A DNA stretch of 64,000 nucleotides from Streptomyces sp. C10-9-1 (GTDB taxonomy: Bacteria > Actinomycetota > Actinomycetes > Streptomycetales > Streptomycetaceae): contig NZ_JANHKP010000008.1 in NCBI RefSeq assembly GCF_024497955.1, positions 124,001-188,000 on the forward strand, given 5' to 3'. The notes beneath the pieces were generated by a model, which had not been told where the DNA came from, ran no database searches, and saw nothing but the letters and a program-made list of their open reading frames with translations. Numbering within the stretch: position 1 is the first letter of the stretch; every line of letters starts with the position of its first letter. Made by a program: the position numbers and the translations under genes. Of this stretch, positions 7,857-17,130 are shown in pieces.

Positions 7857-8561
7857 ATGGCCACGCTGATCCTCGTACGGCACGGACGCTCCACCGCCAA
7901 CACCGAGGGAGTGCTCGCCGGGCGGATGCCCGGCGTCCACCTCGACGCCCGCGGCGCCGCGCAGGCCGCCGCCCTCCCCGGGCGGCTCGCCGGAGTCCCG
8001 CTCGCCGCCGCGGTCTCCAGCCCCCTGGAGCGCTGCCGGGAGACCCTCCGGCCGCTGCTCGACGCCCGGCCGGAGCTCACCCTGGAGACCGACGAGCGCA
8101 TCGGCGAGTGCGACTACGGCGACTGGTCCGGCCGCAAGCTCGCGGAACTCTCCGACGAGCCGCTGATGGAGGTCGTGCAGCACCATCCCTCCGCGGCCGC
8201 CTTCCCCGGCGGCGAGTCGATGCGGGCCATGCAGGCCCGCGCCGTCGACGCCGTCCGCGACTGGAACGCCCGCGTCGAGGCGGCGCACGGCGAGGGCGCC
8301 GTGTACCTGATGTGCTCCCACGGCGACATCGTCAAGTCCCTGGTGGCCGACGCCCTCGGCATGCACCTCGACCTCTTCCAGCGGCTGCACGTGGAGCCCT
8401 GCTCGGTGACCGCCGTGCGCTACACCCGCACCCGGCCCTTCCTGCTGCGTCTCGGGGACACCGGTGACCTGTCCTCCTTCGCCCCGGGCGACGACCGCGC
8501 CGAGACGCGCACCGAGGAGCGGGGCCAGGCCGTCGTCGGGGGCGGCGCGGGCGCACCGTGA
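7857..8561 (+). CDS. MSMEG_4193-type phosphomutase/histidine phosphatase family protein
   Basis: A 234-residue histidine-phosphatase-superfamily protein. The phospho-accepting motif LVRHGRS is at the N-terminus, the acid residue lies in DERIGECDYGDWSG, and the second catalytic His is in CSHGDIVKSL. The family was named from M. smegmatis MSMEG_4193 and is called a putative phosphomutase; its substrate is unknown. It heads a conserved run with DUF3090, the SCO1664-type protein and mshC, which hints at a link to mycothiol. The TAGGCT element just upstream points to leaderless translation from ATG 7857. Confidence 0.9.
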   Translation: MATLILVRHGRSTANTEGVLAGRMPGVHLDARGAAQAAALPGRLAGVPLAAAVSSPLERCRETLRPLLDARPELTLETDERIGECDYGDWSGRKLAELSDEPLMEVVQHHPSAAAFPGGESMRAMQARAVDAVRDWNARVEAAHGEGAVYLMCSHGDIVKSLVADALGMHLDLFQRLHVEPCSVTAVRYTRTRPFLLRLGDTGDLSSFAPGDDRAETRTEERGQAVVGGGAGAP

Positions 8562-8574
8562 TCGCTCCCCGCAG

Positions 8575-8580
8575 TAGGGT
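8575..8580 (+). promoter_or_regulatory. TAGGGT -10 element upstream of the DUF3090 gene
   Basis: TAGGGT lies about 109 nt upstream of the GTG start of the DUF3090 gene, in the gap after the phosphomutase-like gene. It is a Streptomyces housekeeping-type -10; no good -35 was seen. Confidence 0.35.
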
Positions 8581-8688
8581 GGACGGGCCGCGGTCCCCAG
8601 GGGGCGGGTGCCCTCGTACCATCCGTGACCGGACGGCCGCGGCCGACCGAAGACCGAATCCGCACACCGACCCCAAGGGAGACAGGAC

Positions 8689-9279
8689 GTGTCCCGTCAG
8701 GTGTTCCTCTACGACCCGCCGGAGCGCTTCGTGGCCGGCACGGTCGGTCTGCCTGGACGCCGTACGTTCTTCTTGCAGGCATCGGCCGCAGGGCGCGTGA
8801 CCAGCGTCGCCCTGGAGAAGACGCAGGTGGCCGCGCTGGCCGAGCGGATCGACGAGCTCCTGGACGAGGTGGTCCGCCGCACCGGCGGGAACGCGCCGGT
8901 GCCCGCGATGGCTCCCGCGGACGTCGCCGACACCGCTCCGCTCGACAACCCGGTCGAGGAGGAGTTCCGGGTCGGCACCATGGCACTCGCCTGGGACGGC
9001 GAGGAGCAGCGCATGATCGTCGAGGCGCAGGCGCTCGTCGAGCTGGACGCGGATTCCGAGGAGGATCTCGCGGAGGCCGAGGAGCGGCTGCTCCAGGACG
9101 AGGAGAACGGCCCGCCGATGCTGCGGGTCCGGCTGACCGGGGCCCAGGCCCGCGCCTTCGCCAAGCGCGCCCTGGACGTGGTGAACGCCGGGCGCCCGCC
9201 GTGCCCCCTGTGCAGTCTGCCCCTGGATCCGGAAGGACACGTATGCCCGCGCCAGAACGGATACCGACGGGGGGCGTGA
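8689..9279 (+). CDS. DUF3090 family protein with C-terminal zinc-binding motif
   Basis: A 196-residue cytosolic protein. The start GTG (MSRQVFLYDPPERF) follows GGGAGACAGG. The N-terminal part is mostly beta strands, a very acidic helix lies at about 125-145 (ADSEEDLAEAEERLLQDEE), and the C-terminus carries CPLC...GHVC, which looks like a zinc knuckle. DUF3090 has no assigned function. Its last 37 nt overlap the next gene, so the two are translated together. The two genes and mshC form a conserved actinobacterial neighbourhood. Confidence 0.9.
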   Translation: MSRQVFLYDPPERFVAGTVGLPGRRTFFLQASAAGRVTSVALEKTQVAALAERIDELLDEVVRRTGGNAPVPAMAPADVADTAPLDNPVEEEFRVGTMALAWDGEEQRMIVEAQALVELDADSEEDLAEAEERLLQDEENGPPMLRVRLTGAQARAFAKRALDVVNAGRPPCPLCSLPLDPEGHVCPRQNGYRRGA

Positions 9280-10070
9280 GCGGCGCGGACGCGCTCACGC
9301 TGCTCGCGAAGGGCGAGCTGACCGTCCTCGGCCGGGTGCGCGAGGCGTCCAACGCGGTGCTCTACTGCTCGGTCTCCGACGAGGAGCGCACGGCGCACTG
9401 CGTCTACAAGCCGGTCGCCGGAGAGCGCCCGCTGTGGGACTTCCCCGACGGCACCCTGGCGCAGCGCGAGGTGGCCGCCTACGAGCTCTCCGAGGCCACC
9501 GGGTGGGGCCTGGTGCCGCCGACCGTGCTCCGCGACGGACCCTACGGACAGGGCATGGTCCAGCTCTGGGTGGAGGCGGACCCCGCGGCCGAGCTGCTGG
9601 CGCTCGTCGAGGGCGAGGAGCCGGGGGAGGGCTGGAGGGCCGTCGGCTTCGCCGACGTCGGCGAGGGCCGCACCGCGCTGCTGGTCCACGCCGACGACCC
9701 GAGGCTGCGCCGCCTGGCGGTTCTCGACGCCGTGATCAACAACGGCGACCGCAAGGGGGGCCACCTGCTCCCGGCCGCGGACGGAGCCCTGTACGCCATC
9801 GACCACGGGGTGACCTTCAACGCCGAGGACAAGCTGCGCACCCTGCTGTGGGGCTGGGCGGGGGAGCCGCTGACGGGCGAGGCCCGCGGCGTGCTGGAGT
9901 CCCTCGCGGCGAACCTGGCGGGGAAGGCACCTCTCGCCACCCGTCTGGCGGAGCTGCTGACCGAGGCGGAGACCGCCGCCGTACGGGTGCGCGTGGCGGA
10001 GCTGCTGTCCTCGGGCACCCATCCGGTGCCTTCCGGGAGGTGGCCGGCGATCCCCTGGCCGCCGGTCTGA
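9243..10070 (+). CDS. SCO1664-type protein kinase-like (PI3/PI4-kinase-fold) protein
   Basis: A 275-residue protein of the SCO1664 family. It resembles a minimal phosphatidylinositol/protein-kinase-like fold: CVYKPVAGERPLWDFPDG looks like the nucleotide-binding Lys strand, DAVINNGDRKGGHLL like the catalytic loop and AIDHGVTFN like the metal-binding DxG segment. No lipid substrate is implied; a small-molecule or protein kinase is as likely. The ATG at 9243 lies inside the DUF3090 gene, giving a 37-nt overlap, and the family start (MPAPERIPTGG) supports it. mshC follows after 120 nt with its own promoter-like element. Confidence 0.85.
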   Translation: MPAPERIPTGGVSGADALTLLAKGELTVLGRVREASNAVLYCSVSDEERTAHCVYKPVAGERPLWDFPDGTLAQREVAAYELSEATGWGLVPPTVLRDGPYGQGMVQLWVEADPAAELLALVEGEEPGEGWRAVGFADVGEGRTALLVHADDPRLRRLAVLDAVINNGDRKGGHLLPAADGALYAIDHGVTFNAEDKLRTLLWGWAGEPLTGEARGVLESLAANLAGKAPLATRLAELLTEAETAAVRVRVAELLSSGTHPVPSGRWPAIPWPPV

Positions 10071-10178
10071 GGCGCCCGCGGGGGGCCGCGGAGCCGATGC
10101 ACACGCGGGCACCCGGCGCAAGGACGCCCAACCGGCCAAGAGCAGAGATCCGGTTCGTATCCGGAACATCCGTCCGGT

Positions 10179-10184
10179 TAGGCT
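10179..10184 (+). promoter_or_regulatory. TAGGCT -10 element of mshC, probable leaderless promoter
   Basis: TAGGCT ends 6 nt before the mshC ATG at 10191, so the transcript probably starts at or next to the start codon. No Shine-Dalgarno is present. Confidence 0.5.
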
Positions 10185-10190
10185 CGACGC

Positions 10191-11420
10191 ATGCATGCCT
10201 GGCCCGCTTCCGAGGTCCCCGCCCTGCCCGGCAAGGGCCGCGACCTCAGGATCCACGACACCGCGACCGGCGGTCCTGTGACCCTCGACCCCGGTCCCGT
10301 CGCCCGTATCTACGTGTGCGGCATCACGCCGTACGACGCCACGCACATGGGGCACGCGGCGACCTACAACGCGTTCGACCTCGTACAGCGCGTGTGGCTC
10401 GACACCAAGCGGCAGGTCCACTACGTCCAGAACGTGACGGACGTCGACGACCCCCTCCTCGAACGCGCGAACCGCGACGGGCAGGACTGGACGGAACTCG
10501 CCGAGCGTGAAACCTCCCTGTTCCGCGAGGACATGACCGCTCTGCGGATGCTCCCCCCGCAGCACTACATCGGCGCCGTCGAGGCGATACCCGGGATCGT
10601 GCCGCTCGTGGAGCGGCTGCGGGACGCGGGCGCCGCCTACGAACTCGACGGCGACGTCTACTTCTCCGTGGAGTCCGACCCGCACTTCGGCGGGGTCTCC
10701 CACCTCGACGCCGAGGCGATGCGGCTGCTCTCCGCGGAGCGCGGCGGCGACCCCGAGCGCCCCGGCAAGAAGAACCCCCTCGACCCGATGCTCTGGATGG
10801 CGGCCCGGGAGGGCGAGCCCCGCTGGGACGGCCGCAGCCTTGGCCCGGGCCGGCCGGGCTGGCACATCGAGTGCGTCGCCATCGCCCTGGACCACCTCGG
10901 CATGGGCTTCGACGTGCAGGGCGGCGGCTCCGACCTCGCCTTCCCGCACCACGAGATGGGGGCCTCGCACGCCCACGCCCTGACCGGCGAGCACCCCTAC
11001 GCCAAGGCGTACGTGCACGCCGGGATGGTGGCGCTGCACGGCGAGAAGATGTCGAAGTCCAAGGGAAACCTGGTCTTCGTCTCCGCGCTGCGCCGCCAGG
11101 GGGTGGACCCGGCGGCCATCCGCCTGACCCTCCTCGCCCACCACTACCGCTCCGACTGGGAGTGGACGGACGCGGTGCTGGACGAGGCCGTGGAGCGCCT
11201 CGCCCGCTGGCGCGCCGCCGTGTCCCGGCCGGACGGACCGCCCGCGGACGCCCTGGTGGAGGAGGTCCGCGCGGCGCTCGCCGACGACCTGGACGCCCCG
11301 GCGGCGCTCCGGGCCGTGGACCGCTGGGCCGCGCTCCAGGAGCGCGGGGGCGGCACCGACGAGGGCGCTCCGGGAGTCGTCTCCCGGACGGTCGACGCCC
11401 TGCTCGGGGTGGCGCTCTAG
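10191..11420 (+). CDS. mshC: Mycothiol ligase MshC (cysteine:GlcN-Ins ligase)
   Basis: A 409-residue class I aminoacyl-tRNA-synthetase-like enzyme. It joins cysteine (as Cys-AMP) to 1-D-myo-inosityl-2-amino-2-deoxy-glucopyranoside, the penultimate step of mycothiol synthesis. Visible features are [14 protein letters not shown] (zinc-ligand Cys plus HIGH-like motif), WHIECVAIA with the zinc-binding Cys, [13 protein letters not shown] and [10 protein letters not shown] (KMSKS loop). The short length, without the tRNA-binding C-terminal domain, separates it from CysS. It ends 162 nt before the convergent PAC2 gene, with two terminator structures between. Confidence 0.96.
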   Translation: MHAWPASEVPALPGKGRDLRIHDTATGGPVTLDPGPVARIYVCGITPYDATHMGHAATYNAFDLVQRVWLDTKRQVHYVQNVTDVDDPLLERANRDGQDWTELAERETSLFREDMTALRMLPPQHYIGAVEAIPGIVPLVERLRDAGAAYELDGDVYFSVESDPHFGGVSHLDAEAMRLLSAERGGDPERPGKKNPLDPMLWMAAREGEPRWDGRSLGPGRPGWHIECVAIALDHLGMGFDVQGGGSDLAFPHHEMGASHAHALTGEHPYAKAYVHAGMVALHGEKMSKSKGNLVFVSALRRQGVDPAAIRLTLLAHHYRSDWEWTDAVLDEAVERLARWRAAVSRPDGPPADALVEEVRAALADDLDAPAALRAVDRWAALQERGGGTDEGAPGVVSRTVDALLGVAL

Positions 11421-11436
11421 CTCGTGTCCGGCACAC

Positions 11437-11465
11437 GGCGCCCCCGCCCTCGGGGCGGGGGCGCC
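11437..11465 (+). terminator. mshC terminator hairpin
   Basis: Perfect 12-bp arms GGCGCCCCCGCC and GGCGGGGGCGCC with a 5-nt loop, starting 17 nt after the mshC stop. Confidence 0.8.
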
Positions 11466-11481
11466 GAGCGGGATCCGCCGG

Positions 11482-11551
11482 GCACGGTCCCGACAGCACT
11501 GTGGGGCGGCACCGTCGACGGTGCCGCCCCACAGTGCTGTCGGGACCGTGC
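11482..11551. terminator. 70-bp perfect loopless palindrome between mshC and the PAC2 gene
   Basis: Each half is 35 nt and exactly complementary to the other, with the centre at ACCGTC/GACGGT. It begins 17 nt after the mshC hairpin and ends 31 nt before the PAC2 stop codon. As RNA it would form a very strong hairpin in either direction, so a bidirectional terminator is the simplest reading. The lack of any loop and the length are unusual. Confidence 0.8.
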
Positions 11552-11582
11552 GTTCCCGGGCGCTCGTGCCCGGCGCGCGGCC

Positions 11583-12662
11583 TCAGTCCTCGGCCGGGGG
11601 ATCCGCGTCCGTCCCGCCGTCCTCCGGTGCCTCCGGCCCCTCGGAGGGGGTGCCGGGCCGGTCGGAGCGTGCGGGGCCCGGCTCCTGCCCGCCGCCCGGA
11701 CCGGTGTCCGGCCGGGGCGGCGAGGGCGGCCTCGTGCGACCGCTCGACGGGTCCCGCAGGTACGATCCGCCCGCGTCCGTGCCGTCCGTGGCGTGGCCCC
11801 CCGGGCCGCCCCCGGGTCCGCCGCCGTCACGGCGCCTCAGGTACCGCTCGAACTCGCGGGCGATCGCCTCGCCGGACGCCTCGGGCAGGTCCGCGGTGTC
11901 CCGCGCCTCCTCCAGCGTCTGCACGTACTCGGCCACCTCGCTGTCCTCGGAGGCCAGTTGGTCGACGCCCAGCTGCCAGGCGCGGGCGTCCTCGGGCAGT
12001 TCGCCGAGCGGGATGCGCAGGCCGATCAGGTCCTCCAGGCGGTTCAGCAGCGCCAGGGTCGCCTTGGGGTTCGGCGGCTGGGACACGTAGTGCGGCACCG
12101 CGGCCCACAGGCTCACCGCCGGCACGCCGGCGTGGGTGCACGCCTCCTGGAGGATCCCCACGATGCCCGTCGGGCCCTCGTAGCGGGTCTCCTCCAGGTC
12201 CATGGTGCGGGCGAGGGCCGGGTCCGAGGTGATGCCGCTCACCGGTACCGGCCGGGTGTGCGGCGTGTCGCCGAGGAGCGCGCCGAGGATCACGACCATC
12301 TCCACGCCCAGTTCGTGGGCGAAGCCCAGGATCTCGTTGCAGAACGAGCGCCAGCGCATGGACGGCTCGATGCCCCGGACCAGGACCAGGTCGCGCGGCT
12401 TGTCCCCGCCGATCCGCACCACGGACAGCCGGGTCGTCGGCCAGACGATCTTCCGCGCCCCGCCGTCCAGGTACACCGTCGGCCGGTTGACCTGGAAGTC
12501 GTAGTAGTCCTCGGCGTCGAGCGCCGCGAACACCTCTCCCTTCCACTCCCTGTCCAGGTGCGCGACCGCAGTGGAGGCGGCGTCGCCGGCGTCGTTCCAG
12601 CCCTCGAACGCGGCCACCATGACCGGGTCGATCAGCTCGGGTACCCCCTCGAGCTCGATCAC
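11583..12662 (-). CDS. PAC2 family protein (proteasome-assembly-chaperone-like)
   Basis: A 359-residue protein. The PAC2-like domain spans about 1-270 (VPELIDPVMVAAFEGWNDAGDAAS, PTVYLDGGARKIVWPTTRLSVVRIGG, DTPHTRPVPVSGITSD, and a YVSQPPNPKATLALLNRLEDLIG segment). The last 80 residues are a disordered Gly/Pro/Asp-rich tail. The archaeal and actinobacterial members resemble eukaryotic proteasome assembly chaperones, but no such role is shown for this branch. The GTG at 12662 is chosen because AAGGAGG lies 6 nt upstream. It stands alone between mshC and the glycerol operon. Confidence 0.88.
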   Translation of the reverse strand: MIELEGVPELIDPVMVAAFEGWNDAGDAASTAVAHLDREWKGEVFAALDAEDYYDFQVNRPTVYLDGGARKIVWPTTRLSVVRIGGDKPRDLVLVRGIEPSMRWRSFCNEILGFAHELGVEMVVILGALLGDTPHTRPVPVSGITSDPALARTMDLEETRYEGPTGIVGILQEACTHAGVPAVSLWAAVPHYVSQPPNPKATLALLNRLEDLIGLRIPLGELPEDARAWQLGVDQLASEDSEVAEYVQTLEEARDTADLPEASGEAIAREFERYLRRRDGGGPGGGPGGHATDGTDAGGSYLRDPSSGRTRPPSPPRPDTGPGGGQEPGPARSDRPGTPSEGPEAPEDGGTDADPPAED

Positions 12663-12947
12663 CCAGGCCTCCTTCCGAAGTTCCCTCGTGTACGGCCCCA
12701 ACCTTACGGCTTTCCGGGTACCCCGCCGCAGCCCCCTTGCACAGCCGGGTGAACTTCGGCCGGGGGCTGAACGCCGGCGGCCCGGACGGCGTCCTCCCCG
12801 TATGCGCTGCGGCGCGAGGTGGGCGAACGCCGCCGGGCGGCGGGGAGTTCGGCCCGGCGGGCGGATGAGCGGCGCGGGCCGGACGGGCCACGGGGACGGC
12901 CCTGCGGCCGGGCTGCGGGGGCGTCCACCCCGCGGCCCGGCCGCGCG
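12663..12947. other. Intergenic region with PAC2 promoter
   Basis: No gene is seen here. On the minus strand TAAGGT (plus-strand ACCTTA at 12701-12706) is a plausible -10 for the PAC2 gene, about 40 nt upstream of its GTG. The remainder is GC-rich without recognisable repeats. Confidence 0.4.
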
Positions 12948-12979
12948 CCGGCCGCCCCGCCCTCCGACGGGGCGGCCGG
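12948..12979 (-). terminator. Terminator of the glycerol operon
   Basis: Perfect 12-bp arms CCGGCCGCCCCG and CGGGGCGGCCGG with an 8-nt loop, immediately downstream of the glpD stop at 12983. Confidence 0.8.
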
Positions 12980-12982
12980 ACC

Positions 12983-14602
12983 CTACTTCCCGGCGAGCAT
13001 CCCCTCCACCCGGCCGCGGATCTCGTCCGTGGCCAGGCCCCGGATCGTGAGCGTGGTGCGGCGGCGCAGCACGTCGTCCGCCGTCTCGGCCCACTCCCGG
13101 TCGCGGGCGTAGGCCACCTGCGCCCAGATCTCGGGCGCGTCGGGGTGGATCCGTTCGGCCAGCGCCGGGTCCTCGGAGGCCAGCCGGGCTATGTCGAAGG
13201 ACAGCGACCCGTAGTGCGTGGCCAGGTGGCGGGCCGTGTCGGCGGCCATCCGCGGGCCGGGCGTGCCGCCGTCGACGAGCAGGCGGTGGGCGACCGCGTC
13301 GGGGTTGGCGATCCCGGGCAGCGGGAGCTTGCGGGGCAGCCGGGAGACCGGCTCCATGTCCTCGGCGAGCGGGCGTCCGGGCAGCGCCGCCAGCTTGTTC
13401 ATGACGGTCCGGCCGATGTGGCGGAAGGTCGTCCACTTGCCGCCCGCCACCGACAGCATCCCGCCGCGGCCCTCGGTCACCACGGTCTCCCGCTTGGCCT
13501 TGGAGGTGTCGCCGGGGCCGCCCGGCAGTACCCGGAGCCCGGCGAAGGAGTAGGTGATCAGGTCACGGGACAGCTGCTGGTCGCGGATGGAGAACGCGGC
13601 CTCGTCCAGGATCTGGGTCACGTCCCCGTCCGTGACCGACACGTCCGCCGGGTCGCCCTCGAACTCCTCGTCCGTGGTGCCCAGCAGCAGCATGTCCTCC
13701 CACGGCAGGGCGAAGGTGATGCGGTACTTGTCGATCGGCGTGGCGAGCGCGGCCCGCCACGGGGAGGTGCGCTTCAGGACCAGGTGCGCGCCCTTGGAGA
13801 GCCGGATGGACGGCGCGGCGCCCGCGTCCTCCATCCTGCGCAGGTGGTCCACCCAGGGACCGGTCGCGTTGAGCACCAGCCGGGCGTCCACGCCGAACTC
13901 GGTGGAGTCCGTGCGGTCCTTCAGCTCCGCGCCGGTCACCCGCCCGCGGGTGAACCGCAGACCGGTGACCTCGGCGTGGTTGAGCACCGTGGCGCCCGCC
14001 TCGACGGCCGCGCGGACCGTCATCAGCGCCATGCGGGCGTCGTTCATCTGGTCGTCGCCGTACACGGCCACGGCCTTCAGGCCGTCGGTCCGCAGCTCCG
14101 GTACGTCGGCGGCCGCCTTCGCCGGGCTGAGCAGGTGGCCGACGCCGTCGCCGAAGGCGGAGAGCGCGGAGTAGGCGAAGACGCCCGCGCCCAGCTTGGC
14201 GGCGCCGTGCGGGCCGCCCTTGTAGACGGGCAGGTAGAAGGTGAGCGGGTTCGCCAGGTGCGGCGCCACCTGGCGGGAGACCGCGCGGCGTTCGAAGTGG
14301 TTCTCCGCCACCAGCTTCACGGCACCCGTCTGGAGGTAGCGCAGGCCGCCGTGGAGGAGCTTGGAGGAGGCGGAGGAGGTGGCGCCGGCGAAGTCGCCGG
14401 CGTCCACCAGAGCCACCCGCAGCCCGGACTGCGCCGCATGCCAGGCGGTGGAGATGCCCAGGATGCCGCCGCCGATCACCAGGAGGTCGTAGGTCGCCGT
14501 GGAGAGCTGCTCCCGGGTCTCGGCGCGGCTCGCGGCCTTGAAGGAGGACACCGAGCCGGAGGCCGGGCGCGCCCCGGAAGGGGCGCTCTGCAGGGTGGTC
14601 AT
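12983..14602 (-). CDS. glpD: Aerobic glycerol-3-phosphate dehydrogenase
   Basis: A 539-residue FAD enzyme that oxidises sn-glycerol-3-phosphate to dihydroxyacetone phosphate at the inner membrane and passes electrons to the quinone pool. The N-terminal dinucleotide fold is DLLVIGGGILGISTAWHAAQSG; GATSSASSKLLHGGLRYLQ and ALPWEDMLLLGTTDEEFEGDP are GlpD signatures; a C-terminal helical cap domain starts near residue 400. It starts at ATG 14602, 15 nt downstream of glpK, as last gene of glpF-glpK-glpD. In S. coelicolor the matching operon is gylCABX. Confidence 0.96.
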   Translation of the reverse strand: MTTLQSAPSGARPASGSVSSFKAASRAETREQLSTATYDLLVIGGGILGISTAWHAAQSGLRVALVDAGDFAGATSSASSKLLHGGLRYLQTGAVKLVAENHFERRAVSRQVAPHLANPLTFYLPVYKGGPHGAAKLGAGVFAYSALSAFGDGVGHLLSPAKAAADVPELRTDGLKAVAVYGDDQMNDARMALMTVRAAVEAGATVLNHAEVTGLRFTRGRVTGAELKDRTDSTEFGVDARLVLNATGPWVDHLRRMEDAGAAPSIRLSKGAHLVLKRTSPWRAALATPIDKYRITFALPWEDMLLLGTTDEEFEGDPADVSVTDGDVTQILDEAAFSIRDQQLSRDLITYSFAGLRVLPGGPGDTSKAKRETVVTEGRGGMLSVAGGKWTTFRHIGRTVMNKLAALPGRPLAEDMEPVSRLPRKLPLPGIANPDAVAHRLLVDGGTPGPRMAADTARHLATHYGSLSFDIARLASEDPALAERIHPDAPEIWAQVAYARDREWAETADDVLRRRTTLTIRGLATDEIRGRVEGMLAGK

Positions 14603-14617
14603 TGTTGCTGCTCCTCG

Positions 14618-16144
14618 TCAGTTTTCCTCGTCGAGCCAGCCCATGGTCCGCTCCACGGCCTTGAGCCAGTTCTTGTACTCGCGCTCACGCGTCTCGGCGT
14701 CCATGCGCGGGGTCCACTCGGCGGCACGGCGCCAGTTGGCGCGCAGCGCGTCGGTGTCGGGCCAGAAGCCGACGGCCAGGCCGGCGGCGTAGGCGGCGCC
14801 GAGGCAGGTGGTCTCGGCGACCATGGGGCGCACCACGGGAGCGTCCAGGAAGTCCGAGAGGGTCTGCATCAGCAGGTTGTTGGAGGTCATGCCGCCGTCG
14901 ACCTTGAGCGCGGTGAGCTCGACGCCGGAGTCCTTGGTCATTGCGTCGGTGATCTCGCGGGTCTGCCAGGCGGTGGCCTCCAGCACGGCACGGGCGATGT
15001 GCGCCTTGGTGACGTACCGGGTCAGTCCGGCGATCACGCCCCGGGCGTCGGAGCGCCAGTAGGGGGCGAAGAGGCCGGAGAAGGCGGGGACGAAGTAGGC
15101 GCCGCCGTTGTCCTCGACGGAGAGCGCCAGGGTCTCGATCTCGGCGGCGGAGTTGATCAGGCCCATCTGGTCGCGCATCCACTGCACCAGGGACCCGGTG
15201 ACGGCGATGGAGCCTTCCAGGGCGTAGACGGGCTTCTGGTCGCCGATGCGGTAGCCGACGGTGGTGAGCAGGCCGTTGTAGGAGTTCACCGGGGTGTCGC
15301 CGGTGTTCATCAGCATGAAGGTGCCGGTGCCGTAGGTGGACTTGGCCTCGCCCTCGGCGAAGCAGGTCTGCCCGAAGAGCGCGGCCTGCTGGTCGCCCAG
15401 GGCGGAGGCGACGGGCACGCCGTCGAGGGCGCCGCCCTTGGCGAGGCCGTAGACCTCGGCCGAGGAGCGGATCTCCGGAAGGATCGCGGCGGGCAGCTCC
15501 ATGGACTGGAGGATCTTGTCGTCCCACTCCATGGTGTGCAGGTTCATCAGCATGGTGCGCGAGGCGTTGGTCACGTCGGTGACGTGGACGCCGCCCTCGG
15601 TGCCGCCGGTGAGGTTCCAGATGACCCAGGAGTCCATGGTGCCGAAGAGGATGTCGCCGCGCTCCGCGCGCTCGCGCAGCCCCTCGACGTTGTCCAGCAG
15701 CCAGCGGGCCTTGGGACCGGCGAAGTAGGACGCCAGCGGCAGGCCCGTCTCGCGGCGGAAGCGGTCCTGGCCGACGTTGCGGCCGAGCTCCTTGCAGAGG
15801 GCGTCGGTGCGGGTGTCCTGCCAGACGATGGCGTTGTGGACGGGCTCGCCGGTGTTCCTGTCCCACAGCAGCGTGGTCTCGCGCTGGTTGGTGATGCCGA
15901 TCGCCTTCACGTCGGCGGAGGTGATGCCGGCCTTCTCGATCGCTCCCGCCACGACCTCCTGGACGTTGGTCCAGATCTCGGTGGCGTCGTGCTCGACCCA
16001 GCCCGGCTTCGGGAAGATCTGCTCGTGCTCCTTCTGGTCGACGGAGACGATGCGGCCGTCCTTGTCGAAGACGATGCAGCGGCTGGAGGTGGTGCCCTGG
16101 TCGATGGCCGCGATGAAGGGGCCGGTGGTGTGTGCGTCGGTCAC
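14618..16144 (-). CDS. glpK: Glycerol kinase
   Basis: A 508-residue FGGY-family kinase that converts glycerol and ATP to sn-glycerol-3-phosphate. The ATP/phosphate motif [18 protein letters not shown] is at the N-terminus, [19 protein letters not shown] near 95 and [14 protein letters not shown] near 265. The FGGY signature region ([25 protein letters not shown]) and [14 protein letters not shown] follow. The GTG at 16144 is chosen because AGGAG lies 8 nt upstream and the protein then has the normal length. It is in operon with glpF (52 nt upstream) and glpD (15 nt downstream). Confidence 0.97.
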   Translation of the reverse strand: MTDAHTTGPFIAAIDQGTTSSRCIVFDKDGRIVSVDQKEHEQIFPKPGWVEHDATEIWTNVQEVVAGAIEKAGITSADVKAIGITNQRETTLLWDRNTGEPVHNAIVWQDTRTDALCKELGRNVGQDRFRRETGLPLASYFAGPKARWLLDNVEGLRERAERGDILFGTMDSWVIWNLTGGTEGGVHVTDVTNASRTMLMNLHTMEWDDKILQSMELPAAILPEIRSSAEVYGLAKGGALDGVPVASALGDQQAALFGQTCFAEGEAKSTYGTGTFMLMNTGDTPVNSYNGLLTTVGYRIGDQKPVYALEGSIAVTGSLVQWMRDQMGLINSAAEIETLALSVEDNGGAYFVPAFSGLFAPYWRSDARGVIAGLTRYVTKAHIARAVLEATAWQTREITDAMTKDSGVELTALKVDGGMTSNNLLMQTLSDFLDAPVVRPMVAETTCLGAAYAAGLAVGFWPDTDALRANWRRAAEWTPRMDAETREREYKNWLKAVERTMGWLDEEN

Positions 16145-16196
16145 GGTGTGCTCCTGCTCAGGTCTCGTGGTGTGGGGCTCGTACGGCTGCTGTGCG

Positions 16197-16991
16197 TCAG
16201 GCGAACGCGAGGTTGTAGATACCCGCTGCGAGCGCCGCGCCGACCAGCGGTCCGGCGATGGGGATCCACGAGTAGCTCCAGTCGGAGCCGCCCTTGTTCG
16301 GCAGCGGGAGCAGGGCGTGCACGATGCGCGGTCCGAGGTCTCGCGCCGGGTTGATGGCGTAGCCGGTGGGGCCGCCGAGCGAGAGGCCGATGCCGACGAC
16401 GACCAGGGCGACCATGAGCCCGCCGACCGGGCCGAGGCCCTTGCCGCTGTCGTTGAGGCCCTGGGTGAGCACGGCGAGGACCAGCACCAGGGTGCCGATG
16501 ATCTCGGTCGCGAGGTTCTGCCAGACGTTGCGGATCTCGGGACCGGTGGAGAAGACGCCGAGGACCGGACCGGCCGCGGAGGCGCTCTCGTCGTGCGGTC
16601 CCTCGATGGCCTTCTCGTCGATCGGCTCGCCGATGACCTCGGGGTCGGTGAGATGCGCGCGGAACTGGCCGTAGTAGGCGAGCCAGACCAGGACCGCACC
16701 GATCATGGCACCGAGCAGCTGTCCGGCGAAGTAGACCGGGACGTTGCCCCAGTCGTTGTCCTTGATCGCGATACCGAGGGTGACGGCCGGGTTGAGGTGG
16801 GCGCCGGAGAGCGCTCCCGTCATGTAGACGGCGGTCATGACCGCGAAGCCCCACCCGAAGGTGATGGCCAGCCAGCCCGCGTTCTGCGCCTTGGAGCGCT
16901 TGAGTACGACGGCGGCGACCACGCCGCCACCGAGCAGGATGAGTACGGCGGTACCGATGGTCTCGCCGATGAAGATGTCGGAGCTGGACAC
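16197..16991 (-). CDS. glpF: Glycerol facilitator (aquaglyceroporin)
   Basis: A 264-residue major-intrinsic-protein channel with six transmembrane segments. It shows the two half-helix signatures: NPA in [12 protein letters not shown] and NPAR in [13 protein letters not shown]. The Asp after the second NPA is typical of glycerol-conducting members. It mediates glycerol entry, which GlpK then traps. GTG at 16991 follows AAAGGAG. It is the first gene of the operon, and the 324-nt gap upstream contains a candidate GylR operator. An acidic insert at about 125-155 ([15 protein letters not shown]) is longer than in E. coli GlpF. Confidence 0.95.
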   Translation of the reverse strand: MSSSDIFIGETIGTAVLILLGGGVVAAVVLKRSKAQNAGWLAITFGWGFAVMTAVYMTGALSGAHLNPAVTLGIAIKDNDWGNVPVYFAGQLLGAMIGAVLVWLAYYGQFRAHLTDPEVIGEPIDEKAIEGPHDESASAAGPVLGVFSTGPEIRNVWQNLATEIIGTLVLVLAVLTQGLNDSGKGLGPVGGLMVALVVVGIGLSLGGPTGYAINPARDLGPRIVHALLPLPNKGGSDWSYSWIPIAGPLVGAALAAGIYNLAFA

Positions 16992-17096
16992 CCGCGACTC
17001 CTTTGTCCTTCGTCCAGGGGAAGGCGAACCCCGGGTCCCTCCGGTGGTCCGCGCCCTCAGGTGAGGGCGATTTCCGGCCCTTGGCGCCGTCACACT

Positions 17097-17130
17097 CTAA
17101 CGCGTATTGCCGTTAGGTGTTCGACAATGC
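17097..17130 (-). promoter_or_regulatory. Candidate GylR operator/promoter of glpFKD
   Basis: The plus strand shows CTAACG-N8-CGTTAG at 17097-17116, directly followed by GTTCGACAATGC at 17119-17130. The identical 12-mer occurs in the same orientation upstream of gylR at 18135-18146. Two copies in front of both GylR-controlled units suggest an operator. On the minus strand TAGAGT just inside this block could be the -10. Confidence 0.55.

Noticed and set aside
6722-8101. Longer corA frame starting at 8101
   Set aside because: The extra 118 residues are Ser/Arg-rich, overlap the divergent phosphomutase-like gene and lie before the normal CorA N-terminus.
11583-13436. PAC2 protein with a 258-residue N-terminal extension
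   Set aside because: The extension overlaps glpD antisense and has no protein-like composition; AAGGAGG before GTG 12662 fixes the start.
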